A DNA stretch of 64,000 nucleotides from Crocodylus rhombifer (taxonomy: Eukaryota; Chordata; Crocodylia; Crocodylidae), in assembly GCA_038503035.1 (NCBI GenBank), contig JAVSML010000029.1, positions 509,708-573,707 of the forward strand, read 5' to 3'. Under the pieces are notes generated by a model. The model saw only the letters and a list, made by a program, of their open reading frames with translations. It searched no databases and was not told the origin of the DNA. The position numbers were made by a program, and so were the translations under genes. Each line of letters opens with the position of its first letter. The stretch's first letter is position 1. This document shows positions 11,329 to 22,815 of the stretch, in pieces.

Positions 11329-11832
11329 TAGGCCTGTGCGAAGCAGCTACTATTCGCTTTGGATTTGGATTCGGCCAATTTGGGGAGCAAACTGATTCAA
11401 TTCAGTGATTCAGCAGAATCAGCCAAGCCAGGCCCATCTCCCACCCCTCTCCCAGCCCAGCAATGGCTACCCTGGCCGCCCCAGCTCCCAGCACTTGGGG
11501 GAAGAAAGCTGCCGGGCAGGAGGCAATCCCAGCTGCGCCCACTGTCCCACACTGCCCTGACCCCCTGCTCAGTCCCCCAACCCTCCCACGGGTGCCCTGC
11601 ACAGGCCAGCTCCAGCCCCCCGCCCCTCACCCCTAGTACCTACCAGCTCGGAGCTCGGAACTGCCTGAATCATCAAAGCTCTCCCAATCTTTGCTGAAGA
11701 TTGGGAGAGCTTTGAATTGCTTCAGACCTTTGAATTCATCCCCTGATTTGATTTGGATTCAGAGATTCAGCCACTGAATCGGGCCGAAGCTCCTCCAAAT
11801 CAAGTCACCACCCTAAGCTTTGCACCACCCTA
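11329..11832 (+). mobile_element. hAT-type non-autonomous DNA transposon, copy 1
   Basis: The element starts 'taggcctgtgcgaagc' and ends with the diverged inverse 'aagctttgcaccacccta'. It is bordered by 8-bp direct repeats, ATAATCAC (11,321-11,328) and ATAATGAC (11,833-11,840), that differ at one base. An 8-bp duplication is the hAT signature. It carries 'gattcag/ctgaatc' arrays, a GC-rich middle and an internal hairpin. No transposase frame is present, so it depended on an enzyme supplied in trans. A related copy lies at 42,423-43,158 in the opposite orientation. Confidence 0.8.
11673..11715. repeat. Perfect 19-bp hairpin inside hAT copy 1
   Basis: The arms 11,673-11,691 and 11,697-11,715 are exact reverse complements ('tcaaagctctcccaatctt' and its inverse) around a 5-nt loop. 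The corresponding hairpin is kept in copy 2 at 42,536-42,576 with one mismatch, so it is a family feature. Confidence 0.9.
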
Positions 11833-11974
11833 ATAATGACCCTATCAAGACCTTTTGAAAGGTCTTGATCTGCTGCTAATCAAGCTATCCTTCATTCTAT
11901 GATTTGCTTGCTTACTACTACTGAGAATTTCACACCCCTGCAGACAGTTTTTAATCTTCACTGTGCCTGTTTTT

Positions 11975-12095
11975 TCTTCAGACCTGAAGAAGAATGCACT
12001 GTATTCAAAAGTTTATCTAAGTCTATCCCAGTAATGAAGTTGGTCCAATAAGAGATATCACCCACAAAAATCCTTTCTTGTCACATACTACTGCC
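11975..12095 (+). mobile_element. Penelope-like element arm fragment
   Basis: The words 'cctgaagaagaatgc' and 'ttggtccaataagagatatc' match, in order, the right arm of the Penelope-like element at 58,750-58,905 and the repeat at 50,500-50,690. Only this terminal piece is present. Confidence 0.5.
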
Positions 12096-12180
12096 ACCAT
12101 TTGATACAGAATATCAGGTTAGATGGACCATATCATAGTCTGACCCAATATGGCACTTCTTATGTTCTTATGAATGCACA
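12096..12180 (+). mobile_element. CR1/L2-like LINE 3' tail
   Basis: The sequence 'tagatggaccatatcat', then 'gacccaatatggcacttctt', ending in 'atgttcttatga', is the characteristic closing segment of CR1/L2-group LINEs. About 80 bp remain. Confidence 0.6.
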
Positions 12181-13652
12181 CAGCAAGGAAGTACTGCAAA
12201 CCAGCAATTGTTTTAAGCAGTTTGCCAGTTACCTCCACTTACATAGCCACATATTATTTATGTATTGTCAGAAATGAGCACAGCAGAATAAACAGAGATA
12301 CCAAAAGTAGAGCAACCAGAAGCTTGAAAAACAGTATGAGCATTTGCAAGGGCTTTGTATGAATCAGCAGGCAACTGTAAAGCTGCAGAATGTAAAACAT
12401 GAACATCTCAGGAACAAACTTGTCACTGGGATATTAGATAAAGATATTTCCCAGAAACTGTAGTTAGAAACTGAGATAAAGTTTTGAAAGCTAGGAGAAA
12501 CAATGTGTGTAATTCTGAACTTACAAAAAGGTAAAGGGATCATGGAGCTGTTGAAAGTTTACCTGAGGTACCTCAGCATTCCTGTACATATTTCACAGTG
12601 ACAGGTCCTGTCTTGAGGAATTGTTTCTTCCCACAAATAGTCTAAACCCAAACCTGAATACATCCACAGACACTACCTTGCTCAGGTATTTTTCTGTGGT
12701 AGCTGTTGGTACACCCAGAATGCATCCTACTGTTCTGTATAGTGGCAGGGTCATGAGACATTCTGGGAGTTCAGCATCTAGAGTGTACTGGGTAAATGAT
12801 ATTGCTTCTTAATGTAAAAGATTTGTGTCTGGTATGTGGGTGATGAAGGCTAACTCTATGTCCATAATGAATAAATAAATAAATATCTACCTACATACAT
12901 TAAGTACCTCTAAATGATGGAGTAAATCCATACAGTGTCAATGCCATGAAAGGGAATATGCTGCATGAGATTCAGTTGTCTCTTTTATTACCAGAGATTA
13001 GGAATGACACTGGAACAACTAGAGCCAAGTGTAAGCTTTGTCAAGAAACCAAGCATGTGAATCCATAAAAAATACTGACTCGCCAGACAAGAATCTGTAA
13101 AATTGAAGAGGATGGCATCTTTGAGCTAGGTAGGACAAAAGTATTTAAAAGTAATTGCATACTTTACCAGATTTTTGGAAATTATATATTTTCCTTTCAA
13201 CTGTAAATGCTTTTATTAACATTTATAGTGAGGCAAAAACTCAGACTTGCTCTGCCTTCCTACAGCTGGATTAAGAGGTCACAGTTCCAAAAAGAAGGCC
13301 GAAAAACCCATTGTGTCACCTCCTGCAGAAACTTCAGTGCCTTCACCAAATTAGCTTGACACGACAAAGAATAGGTTATCATGTAAAAATACTAGTGCCT
13401 ACTTATGGGTTTAAGAATTCAGTACTCCTTTTAGGAAGACTCTTCCCTTCAAGTACAAAAAAGTCTGTATAAAAAGAGTAATACTGTGAGTTTATCCTGA
13501 TAGGTGGGTCCTGTTAGCCATAATATGAGGGAAACTAGCATACCTCTATGGTTAGTGAGAAAGAGTTCTGGTTATATGAGATGTTTACAAGATCATCCTC
13601 CAAACAATCAATCTTGGGCAGATAATTTATAATGATATTTATGTTTGTCTTT
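12181..13652. other. Unassigned intergenic sequence
   Basis: No gene or classified repeat is recognised apart from a short 'aataaataaataaat' tract at about 12,868-12,885. Confidence 0.4.
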
Positions 13653-15284
13653 TCATAGATTTCATAGACATTAGGGCTGGAAGGGACCTCGGGAGATCAT
13701 CAAGTCCAGCCCCCTGCCCAAAGGGCAGGAAGTCAGCTGGGGTCATAGGATCCCAGCAAGATAAGCATCCAATTTACTCTTGAAGGTGTTCAGTGTAGGT
13801 GCTTGAACCACCTTCACTGGCAGACTGTTCCAGACCTTGGGGGCTCGGAGAGTAAAGAAATTCTTCCTTATGTCCAGCCTGAAATGGTCTTGTAGGAGTT
13901 TGTGACCGTTCGACCTTGTCATCCCATGGGGCGCTCTGGTGAACAGATGTTCCCCCAGATCCTGGTGGTCACCCCTGATAAACTTGTAGGTGGCCATCAG
14001 ATCACCCCTGAGCCTGCGCTTTTCCAGGCTAAAGAGTCCCATGGCTCTCAGCTTGTCATTGTAAGATCTGTTTTCCTGACCTCTGATCATGCGCGTGGCT
14101 CTCCTCTGGACTCTCTCAAGCTTCTCTACATCCTTTTTGAATTGTGGAGCCCAAAACTGGACGCAGTACTCCAGCCGCGGCCTCACCAAGGCCGAGTACA
14201 AAGGGAGAATGACGTCCCGGGATTTGCTCGAGAAGCATCTATGGATGCACGCCAGCATTTTGGTCGCTTTACTAGCCGCAGCATTGCATTGGAGGCTCAT
14301 GTTCATCTTGTGGTCAATGATGACCCCCAAGTCTTTTTCTTCTGTAGTGCTAACCAACGTAGCACTGCTGAGCCTATAAGGGTGCTGCAGGTTTTTCCTC
14401 CCAAGGTGGAGAACCTTGCATTTTTCGGTGTTAAACACCATGAGGTTCTCGTCTGCCAATTTGCTGAGCTTGTCCAGGTCAGCCTGGATCACCCGCCTAT
14501 CTTCTGGCGTGGATGCTTTGCCCCAAAGTTTGGTGTCATCGGTGAACTTGGCCAGCCCACTCCTGACTCCAATGTCCACATCGTTAATGAAGATGTTGAA
14601 CAGTATGGGTCCCAGGACAGAGCCTTGAGGGACCCCACTGGTCACAGGGCACCACGATGAGTGACTGCCATCAATCACAACCCTCTGGGTCCAACCACAA
14701 AGCCAATTTCCCAGCCAGCGGATCGTGGTGGAGCCAAAGCCACAACTGGCCAGTTTGGCCAAGAGGTGATCATGGGATACCAGATCAAAAGCTTTTTTGA
14801 AGTCAAGATATATGACATCAATCTCTTCTCCCTTGTCCAGGTGATAGGTCACCTGGTCATAGAAGGAAATGAGATTGATCAAACAAGACCTACCCGCAAC
14901 AAACCCGTGCTGGCTGTCCCTTAGAATGTTAGCCTGGGCCAGTCCCTCAAGGATGGCCTCCTTAATAAACTTTTCTAAGATCTTCCCCAGGATAGAAGTC
15001 AGGCTAATGGGCCTGTAGTTAGCCGGATCCACTCTCCTCCCTTTCTTGAAGATCGGCACCACATTGGCCTTCTTCCAGTCTTCGGGCACTACACCAGAGC
15101 GCCAGGAGTTTTCAAAGATCCGTGTCAGGGGCTGAGCTATGACGCTCGCCAGCTCCTTGAGTACCCTGGGGTGCAGGTTGTCAGGGCCAGCTGACTTGAA
15201 GGTATCCAGCTTCTCAAGGTGTTCCTTCAGGAGGTCAGCATTGATGGAGGGTAGGGGATCCCCCTCACCCAGATTTTTCAATTA
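13653..15284 (-). mobile_element. CR1 LINE, 5'-truncated, with intact RT frame
   Basis: On the minus strand this is a CR1 insertion running from reverse transcriptase (15,284) through the ORF2 stop (13,743) and a short 3' UTR, ending in the repeat tail 'catagatttcatagac' at about 13,653-13,670. The endonuclease domain and 5' part are missing, as expected of LINE 5' truncation. It is the best-preserved mobile element here, so probably one of the youngest. Its 5' end abuts a possible DNA-transposon terminus. Confidence 0.9.
13743..15281 (-). CDS. CR1 ORF2 reverse transcriptase, N-terminally truncated, 512 codons open
   Basis: This is the non-LTR reverse transcriptase of a CR1 LINE, which in an intact element copies its RNA into DNA at the target nick. 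The first methionine is not a real start; the frame is cut by 5' truncation. Palm motifs are visible: 'YLDFKKAFD' at residues 158-166 (first catalytic D), 'GVPQGS' at 216-221, and 'FTDDTK' at 246-251, where CR1 proteins usually have F-A-D-D, so the two aspartates are kept but the alanine is threonine. The C-terminal region ('LERVQRRATRMI', then 'FRLDIRKNFFTLRAPKVWNSL') runs to a natural stop with no frameshift in 1.5 kb. The endonuclease is absent, so it could not insert by itself. Coding in the repeat sense only, not a host gene. Confidence 0.85.
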   Translation of the reverse strand: MKNLGEGDPLPSINADLLKEHLEKLDTFKSAGPDNLHPRVLKELASVIAQPLTRIFENSWRSGVVPEDWKKANVVPIFKKGRRVDPANYRPISLTSILGKILEKFIKEAILEGLAQANILRDSQHGFVAGRSCLINLISFYDQVTYHLDKGEEIDVIYLDFKKAFDLVSHDHLLAKLASCGFGSTTIRWLGNWLCGWTQRVVIDGSHSSWCPVTSGVPQGSVLGPILFNIFINDVDIGVRSGLAKFTDDTKLWGKASTPEDRRVIQADLDKLSKLADENLMVFNTEKCKVLHLGRKNLQHPYRLSSATLVSTTEEKDLGVIIDHKMNMSLQCNAAASKATKMLACIHRCFSSKSRDVILPLYSALVRPRLEYCVQFWAPQFKKDVEKLERVQRRATRMIRGQENRSYNDKLRAMGLFSLEKRRLRGDLMATYKFIRGDHQDLGEHLFTRAPHGMTRSNGHKLLQDHFRLDIRKNFFTLRAPKVWNSLPVKVVQAPTLNTFKSKLDAYLAGIL

Positions 15285-15845
15285 CCATATTTACTTTCAT
15301 ACTATACATGCCCTTTTCCCAAAAAAAGAGCCTTCCAAATTGGGTTGCATGTCTTCAGAGTAGAGGGCAATTTTTCTGCCCAAAAAAGAAGCACTCCACT
15401 TTGATTCCTGCTCCATTCAAAGTTTAAAACAAACTACTTAGCACCACCAATAGCATTCTTATTCAGGCAACTGAGGAAGTCAGTTGACGTAATGGCTCAT
15501 TCTTCTTTATTCTGCAAATTGTACAAATTCTCTCTCCTTTTAATAGTCTTTATTCTGGAAATGTATTATCTTACTGCTGTCTGATACCTACATCTGGCTT
15601 CTCTTCTTTTATTTCACAGACATGCAGGGGGTGTTGAGGTCTTTTCAAATTCATATATCTGCCCATAGTCTCCAGTTGTAGCTTCTGGCTAAGTAGGAAA
15701 AGGAAGGCGAATGAGCTGAGATTAATCTCTTTCACTGCTCAATGCAGCCATAACTAGAAATATATATTTTTTATTCTTTCATTCTGCCTTCCCCAAAAGA
15801 AGGTGCATATCTTATTTGGAACGTGTGTTATACAGGAAAAGGAAC
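15285..15845. mobile_element. Possible DNA transposon (terminal inverted repeats diverged)
   Basis: The left edge 'accatatttactttcatac' and the right edge '..acgtgtgttatacaggaaaa' look like diverged inverse copies of each other. Near both edges are similar C/A-rich runs ('ttttcccaaaaaaag' and 'ccttccccaaaagaagg'). No coding frame is present. The boundary with the CR1 at 15,284 suggests one of the two truncated or interrupted the other. Confidence 0.35.
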
Positions 15846-16249
15846 AGACCTGGAGGGGGTGGAGGGTTCAGTGGTGCAGTTGCATCTGCCTTTCATGCCT
15901 GCTCACCCAAGCTTAAAATCAACTGCTTGGAAAGGGCAGTGGCATTTTTAATCAGGTAGAACTGAAGGATTTAATTGACTTTAGGGATTATTATAATCTA
16001 TGTGATTCCTGCTGATCTTTCTTCACTGTACAGGTGTTAACATCCCTCTCTCCTTTTTAATGACGCTGATTATTCCTTTGATGGTCCACTATTCTAACGA
16101 TCCATTCTTCTGTAATTTTGCTGTCTGTTGGCCATTCCTGGTAATGTTTTTTCTGCTATTTCACAAGCTTGCAAACAGTGATAGCTAAAAAATTTAACTC
16201 AGGTGTAGCAATATTAACTCAGGTGAGCATTACCTCAGGTGTGGAAATG

Positions 16250-17646
16250 GCTAACAGTGAAGTATTGGATGTAAGTCAGCATGGGTCCCAGAGGGACTGG
16301 AAAAGGGACAATATGGTCCCTATTTTCATGAAGGGGAGAAAGGATGATCCAGGCTGTTTAGCCTTACCTCTGTCCTTGGGAAAAACCATTGAAAAAGTTA
16401 TTAATGAACACATTTGTGGGAATCCAGCAGGAAAAATAATGCTGAAGGGCAACCAGCATGGATTCATCGCCTGATTAACCTTGTTTCTTCTGGATCACAA
16501 AATGCTTAGATGCAGGAGTTGAGGTAGATGTCATCTACTTGGATTTTAAAAAGGCCTTTGATACAGTGTTGCATCGCATTCTTATAAATAAATTAAGTAG
16601 TTGTGAAGTAGATTATTACACGGTCAGGTGGATGGAGAATTGGCTTATGGGATGCACCCAGTGGATGGTGGTGGATGGGTCATTTTCAATCTGGAAAAAT
16701 GCACACAGTGGAGTTCCCCAAGGTTAGGTCCTTGGACCAGTGCTATTCAATACCTTCATCAGTGACTTGGATGAGGTATGGAAAGCACTCTGTCCAAATT
16801 ATGGGACAAAGTAAACACAATGGAAGGCAGGGAGCAGATTCAGATGGATTCGGACAAATTGGGAAAGTGGGCAGAACCGAATAGGATGTAGTTTAACAAA
16901 TATAAGATGCAAAGTGCTGCATCTCGGGAGAAAGAATCACCAACACACCCACAGACTGGGAGGTTACTTTCCAAGCAGCACAGCAGCAAAAAGGGATCTC
17001 AGAGTCATAGTTCCAAAATGAACATAAGTCATCAATGTAATGAAGTGATAAGTAAAGCCAACCGCAGTCTTTCATGCATTAGTAGGTGCATCAAGAACAG
17101 GTCTAAGAAGGTGATACTTGCCTTGTATCCAGCTTTGGTAAGACTGCAACTGAAGTACTACATCCAGTTCTGGGCACTGCACTTCAAGAGGGATGTGGAT
17201 AACCTTGAGAGTGTCCAGAGGAGGGATACTCATATGGTTAAGGGCCTGCAGGTAGGATCCTACGAAGAAGGCCGAGAGGGAATCTTGTGGCTATCTACAA
17301 ATTCATCCGGGGTGGGGTGGAGGTGGAGGACATCAAGGAATAGGGGATACTCTGTTTACCAGGGCACCCCTTGGGGTTACTAGGAACAATAGCCATAAAC
17401 TGACGGGGAGCAGATTTAGATTAGATATTAGGAAAAATTTCTTGTGGTAAGGGTTGCCAGAACCTGCAACAGGCATCCAAGGGAAGTGGTGCTCTCCCCT
17501 ACCTTGAAGGTCTTTAAGAGGAGACTAGAAGAGCAGCTACTTGGGGTCACCTGACCCCAGCGCTCTTTCCTGCCCAGGGCAGAGGGTCAGACTCGATGAT
17601 CTACTGAAGTCCCTTCTGACCCTAAAAATCTATGAAATCTATGACA
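16250..17646 (+). mobile_element. CR1 LINE, RT to 3' tail, frameshifted
   Basis: Fragments of ORF2 follow one another in different frames: 'DWKRDNMVPIFMKGRKDDPG' (about 16,300), 'YLDFKKAFDTVLH' (about 16,535), 'GVPQG' (about 16,712), then 'FKRDVDNLESVQRRDTHMVK' (about 17,185). The catalytic F-A-D-D region near 16,770-16,800 is not readable. The 3' end is clear: 'gggcagagggtcagactcg' and a tail 'aatctatgaaatctatgac'. The RT is dead, and the copy is more diverged than the one at 13.7 kb, with which it is in opposite orientation. Confidence 0.8.
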
Positions 17647-19711
17647 CTCAGGAGAGTAGATGGTGTTTTATGAACCTGAATGAGACATACATATCACTAT
17701 AGTGCCTATAGGACTAATGAAACAATATCCATTTTTGCCTAGTTTGTTGTAATTTTTAAACTTAATATATAATCTAACAAATTACTGCACATTCCACTAA
17801 CATTATATTTGTTTCTGCTTTGATGCTAAACCGAACACTATAGTACTAGGCCTCCATCTGCACCTCTGTTTTCAAAATCCTAGATCCACCCATGCCTATA
17901 TAAAATATGTTCATATGGTGGTGCATAGTGTGAAATCCAATGTTTTACTTCTATAGGAGAAAGGTGCCTAAGCAATCAAGCCTGAAAGAAATCAGCCAGC
18001 CTGACAAAAGTGCAGCAGCTCCATATATGTTTCATTCTGACAAAAAGGAAGCTTATTGGGCATTGCCAGAACTGCACTTGTTCTTGGATGCAAATGGAAG
18101 TGAATGATGAGAAAGACTGAGAAATATTTGCCTTTTTAAGAAACAAATTAATAGATCCCTACAGTATCAACACCAAGGCAAATCTAATCAAGGGGAAAGG
18201 GAGCCAGTTGCAGTCAGCCCAGGAGAGGCATTGTAATAAGACTGAAGAATCCACCCTTCCACATTTAGAGACGCCTACCTGTATTAATAGACCATTGCCA
18301 TTTCTACTGAGGAATAAGTATACACCAAAACTAGCCAAGAGGATAATTTTGCCAAACTATCCCTATCATCAAAAAACCAAGAATGACTGATTCGTCTTCT
18401 GGTGAGTTAATAATCAGAGAAAATGAATATTGTAAAAGACCTGGGATATTTGTAGATCTCCAAGGTATTGCCCATTTGGCTTAGCCTAATTTGCTTTGTG
18501 GCTTTTGTTTTAAATATTTGGAGACAAAGAATTTCTATTCTGTGTGACATTGAGTGGTATAAGGTGCAGACACAGGGCATATGCACATTAGTTTAATCTG
18601 CTTTTACATCCATGTAACCGTAGGCTGGACACATAATGGGTAGCCCTACAATGTAAATCACTATACTCTGCAATAAAGTTACCCAGTAGAAAGTCAGAAC
18701 TAATTACACACAGGTACAGGTTACATTGGTGTATAGGATGTGTATTCTCAGCTCTAGTCAATTTTATCCTGAGAATGGGCGATTTGTTCAATGAAAACAG
18801 GTAATTATTGGGTTTCCTGACACCTAAAAGAGAGACAGCTGTTATTAGCTATTATCTACTATCTAGAGAAGGTAGCTGTTTTTCAGAGTTGGTTGTCTGT
18901 CTACTCCAGGCGGTTATATAACTTACATCCATGTAATACATTCTAAATAGATGTTAGCATGTTGTGTGCACATATCCAATGCAATTAATATTTAGCCAGG
19001 TAAAGCAAATACTAGTGGTCCAGAATATACATAAATCTATTATCAAGGTTTTAATAATCGTTTTAGTAATTTAAGGCAGATTCTATTACTCTATTTGTCT
19101 ATTGTTGCATTTCTACTTGAGCAAATGCTAAAAATAGGTTTCAGCAAAATAATTTCTTCTTAATTCAAAAAATGGCAAATGTTGGAGAAGTTGAAATGAA
19201 GGCAAAGCCAAAGTTCTTATAAGAGCTTTGATGAGATAGGTATGTTTGCAGTGCATTAGCAGACATACACAGTAGTGCCTGAAGCCTGGAGCAGTGCTTC
19301 ACTGATTACTTTACAATTCCCTTTAGATATCTTAATTATATTCTTTGCCTCCCAGACATGGGTGATAAAGACAAAAATTCTACTACTGTGCCTCTATAAA
19401 TGTAGCAGCAATAGAGAACAACTTGCAAGCTGTGGGGACTTGCTGTATTTGTCTGGTCACATTGGACCCAAAGTTGGAAGCAAAGCTAAAGCCATGGAAT
19501 TCAGGTCTGGTCCATGGTACAATTTTTTGCTGGAACACTTTGGGCTGTGAAACGGTCATGTCCCTTACCTGATGCAGGTACGCCAGCAAAATCCTTGGTA
19601 TAGTTGCACCAATGCTAACAGACGATGTTTTTTCTTGGCTTAGTTTTGTTATCAGAAGGATGTTCCTTGGCCAGAATAAAAACTGCTTCTGTTGGTGTAT
19701 GCTGTTTATTC
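17647..19711. other. Unassigned intergenic sequence
   Basis: AT-rich, with no gene or repeat recognised. A 91-codon frame at 19,275-19,550 shows no family features. Confidence 0.4.
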
Positions 19712-19937
19712 ATGGCTGTGTCTACACGAAAAGCTGACTGCATCGCAGTAGCATCACATGGCATGAGGCATGAGATGGCATATTGTGCAGTAGCAATGAG
19801 CTACTGCAGTCAGCATTGCATAAAAGCTGTTCAGCAGTACTACTGTGCACTGACTCCAGTTACAGTGCAGGCATACATGCCATAAATGTATACAAGTACT
19901 AAAAGACTGCACAGTAACAATTGTGTAGACATGGCCC
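19712..19937. repeat. Palindromic MITE-like repeat with 'GTGTCTACAC' ends
   Basis: The ends are inverse copies: 'ggctgtgtctacac' at about 19,715 and 'gtgtagacatggccc' ending at about 19,937. Internally it repeats 'gcagtag/ctactgc' motifs in both orientations. No transposase is present. This fits a small non-autonomous DNA transposon; no convincing target duplication was seen, so the superfamily stays open. Confidence 0.6.
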
Positions 19938-21429
19938 AAGAGAAAACTCTGACAACTTATCTGTGTAACACAGCTATAGCGACACAAGTTCCATGGCTGA
20001 GCCCTAGCTTAGTGCTGTAAGTAACCATATGGAATAAATTAATCCTGGTAGGGAATAGCTGGTGGGAGATTCACTTCTTAGCATCTTTGTTTTCACACCA
20101 TGGAGTCCTCCTTTATTGTTAAATGAACATATAAGTTCAAGTCTTCTGTAGGAACTATGATGCAGATGTATCAGCAATCACCCCCAGTAAAGTAGGTTTA
20201 TTGAACATGGATGTATATCTAATAAAAGTCTCTTGTTGCTTTAGAGTAAGGAGAGTTCACACTCAGTGCTTCATGACCATATCCATTAACATATCCCCAA
20301 AGACCTTGGTCTAGCTTCCCAGGCTGTCAATATGCAAGGATCCAAGGCTTCATACATACATGTTAGTCTAAAGGAATAATATTTAAAAGATCAACTACCA
20401 ATATAGAAATAGACTCTGGGTTCCTTCCACTGCACACAGATGGATTTCCTGCATTGTGTTGCTATTCATCTGATATCATATGAAGGAATCTAATGGCTGT
20501 TTTCTGACCACTGAAAGGGTGCATAGCAATCTATCATGTTTTGCATAACTGCCATGTATAGGAGGGCAAAGTAGAGACTGAGGACATGACATTGCTACCA
20601 GGCAAAGGTGAGGCTGTGGGAAATGTCAAGATAAATGTCTATTATTTGGGAATGTAAGCATTTAAATAATGCTCTTAACTAGCCTTACCCAATAGCCTCG
20701 CCACAGTACATATAATTAAAAAGATAAATAATAAAGCCCAGAAGTGGTCTCTAGAATGGCCACTGAGACTTATTATGTATTGCATAAGAATGTGCAAAGC
20801 TGATCTGGTCATCAAAGCCCGATGTTTTATGTTAAGCAATATATGCAAAGAAGCATGTCACCAGTAAAAACACCCATGCGAATAATATACATCACTGACC
20901 TATCCAGGCTTAGAGGTCATACTGAATTCATAGAGTCCAGGTCACCCGAGGGATAACAAACAGTTTTATTTGTCACCTGATGTTTTAGCATCATTGTTTT
21001 AATGCATTGTTAGTATTAAAGGTTCTCATCACTGTGCATAAAGACTAATAGAGTTGAGCAAACCGGCTTGGATATAATAGACCTTGACACAGAGAGCATG
21101 AACCTTTTTCAAAGCGCAAAAGAGTTGGGGTAATTATCTTCTAATGTCCTTGGTTTTTTTTCAGAAGTAGAAATACGAAATAGTGTGTAAGATAGGCTGT
21201 TTGCACAATATTCCCAGACAAAGTAAGGCATGAGTATGCTGAAAATCAGATGTGAAATCCCAGCCTCAGAAGATTTCCAAGTCTGAGAGTTCAGATACAC
21301 ATTGGGAAGTATCCAAACCAAAAAGGCTTCACAGCCATGGAGGTTTCTTCACATTTCTAGTGAACACACTCTGTCCAAAGACAATACAGTGATGATGGTG
21401 ATTTAGGTCTTTAAATAATCTGCTATACA
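19938..21429. other. Unassigned intergenic sequence
   Basis: No gene or classified repeat is recognised in this AT-rich stretch. Confidence 0.4.
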
Positions 21430-21540
21430 CTGGGTGTGTCTGCATGAGATGTTTAATGCACAGTAGACTAATTCTACTGTGCATTAGCTTGTAACAGCAA
21501 AAACTGACAATGTGCTAATGCGTGTTAGCTTAGAAATGGT
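21430..21540. repeat. Palindromic MITE-like repeat, half copy
   Basis: It starts with 'ggtgtgtctgcatgaga' and contains a perfect 14-bp hairpin: 21,454-21,467 against 21,473-21,486 ('taatgcacagtaga' and inverse, loop 'ctaat'). The same motif pair is in the repeats at 22.6 and 29.8 kb. No matching right end was found. Confidence 0.55.
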
Positions 21541-22629
21541 TTTTAAAGGTTTGTTTTTTGGGAATTGGCTTCTAGGTATAGATATATACATTATAATGTT
21601 TCAAGATGAGCGGTAGGGGTTACTTGATTTCTAAGAGCTTGGGTCACACACACATGTTTCTCAGAGCCCTGAAAGCAGACTTGCTGTCTAACAAAAGCCC
21701 AAGAGATGGACACAGCCTGAGACATAGGCGACTGGTAGGGAAGTGCACGTGTCCCCCCTGATGGGGCTGGTGTACCACTGATGGCCAACACTGATGCTGT
21801 CAGTAAGGCTGGTGCCCCACCCCGGACATGGCCACCACCATCAGTGGCTTCTGTGGGTGCCCCCCCAGATTCAGGAGGCACCAGTCATTCATGGCCTGAG
21901 ACTTGAGGGGGTATATTCCATACTGTCTAACATAACAAGACCAACAAAGCTGGGAACCAAGGGAGTATGTACCATACTGCCCATAGCATGAGATAACTGG
22001 CACCCGCTAACAAGGCCCCAGAGCAGGGGTCCTGAGTCCTGATTTTGGGAGAACAGACCAAATTAGGAGAAGACCCAGAAGGCTACATGGACATGTGACC
22101 ACAGAGAGACAACCAATCAGAGACAGCCATGGACCAAGAGTCATCAGGAGTCATCAGGAGGGAAGGAGAATACAAAAGCAGAGACTTGAGAGTAACATAG
22201 AGTCCCTCCCTGTTCCTTCTTGTCCCTCCCTGTCTCTCCCTCATCCCTCTTCCTCCCCATCCCTTCCCCTCCTTCTCCCCAAGAAGGGTCCCCATCCTTA
22301 TCCCCCAGAAGGGTCCCAGAGGCCACCATGGAGGGCACACAACCAGCCCATCTCATCCACCCCACTGGAGGGGGGCTATGGACCTCAGAATCCCACCTCC
22401 AGACTCCTGTCATACTGATATCTGACGCCTAAGAAAGAGTCTCAATGTGGAGCTTATGTCCTGGCCAGATGTACTTTGATGACAGCCCTAGAATTTGGTA
22501 GGTATATAGAATTTTTCAATTGTTTGTATTGTTTCTTTTCTATCATCACTGTGTATCAATAAATTTGCCTATTATTGAATGCAAAGTGTCTCCCCCCCAC
22601 CAGCACAAGGTCTCTGGGTACTAAATCCA
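21541..22629. other. Unclassified sequence with pyrimidine-rich tract and AATAAA
   Basis: A CT-rich tract occupies about 22,203-22,290, with short direct repeats just before it ('gagtcatcag' twice near 22,140). An AATAAA lies at about 22,558. The look is LTR-like, but no terminal motifs or internal retroviral sequence were found. Opposed open frames in the CT-rich part are compositional. Confidence 0.3.
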
Positions 22630-22815
22630 GAGCCAACAATGTGCAGTAGCATTAGTCTACTGCACATTAAGTGTCACAAAAAAATTGTGTGCCTTTGTTA
22701 CGGTGCATTAGCTCAGGCTACTGCGCATTTATGTACTACCTCATATTAGAGGTACTAAACTTAATGTGCAGTAGCAAAGGCACACTAATGCATGTGTAGA
22801 TGTGCCTGCTTTTTA
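22630..22815. repeat. Palindromic MITE-like repeat
   Basis: It contains a perfect 12-bp inverted repeat at 22,638-22,649 and 22,657-22,668 ('aatgtgcagtag' and inverse, 7-nt spacer). More copies of 'gtgcagtag' follow at about 22,760, and the right edge reads 'catgtgtagatgtgcc'. It shares words with the repeats at 21.4 and 29.8 kb, so these are one family. Confidence 0.6.

Noticed and set aside
13902..14660. 252-codon open frame on the plus strand
   Set aside because: It is antisense to the CR1 reverse transcriptase frame and is a shadow of it.
22095..22432. Proline/serine-rich open frames on both strands
   Set aside because: They coincide with the CT-rich tract at 22,203-22,290; low-complexity sequence produces these frames.
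21541..22629. Endogenous retroviral LTR, plus orientation
   Set aside because: It has only an AATAAA and a pyrimidine tract. No TG...CA ends, primer-binding site or retroviral protein sequence was found nearby.
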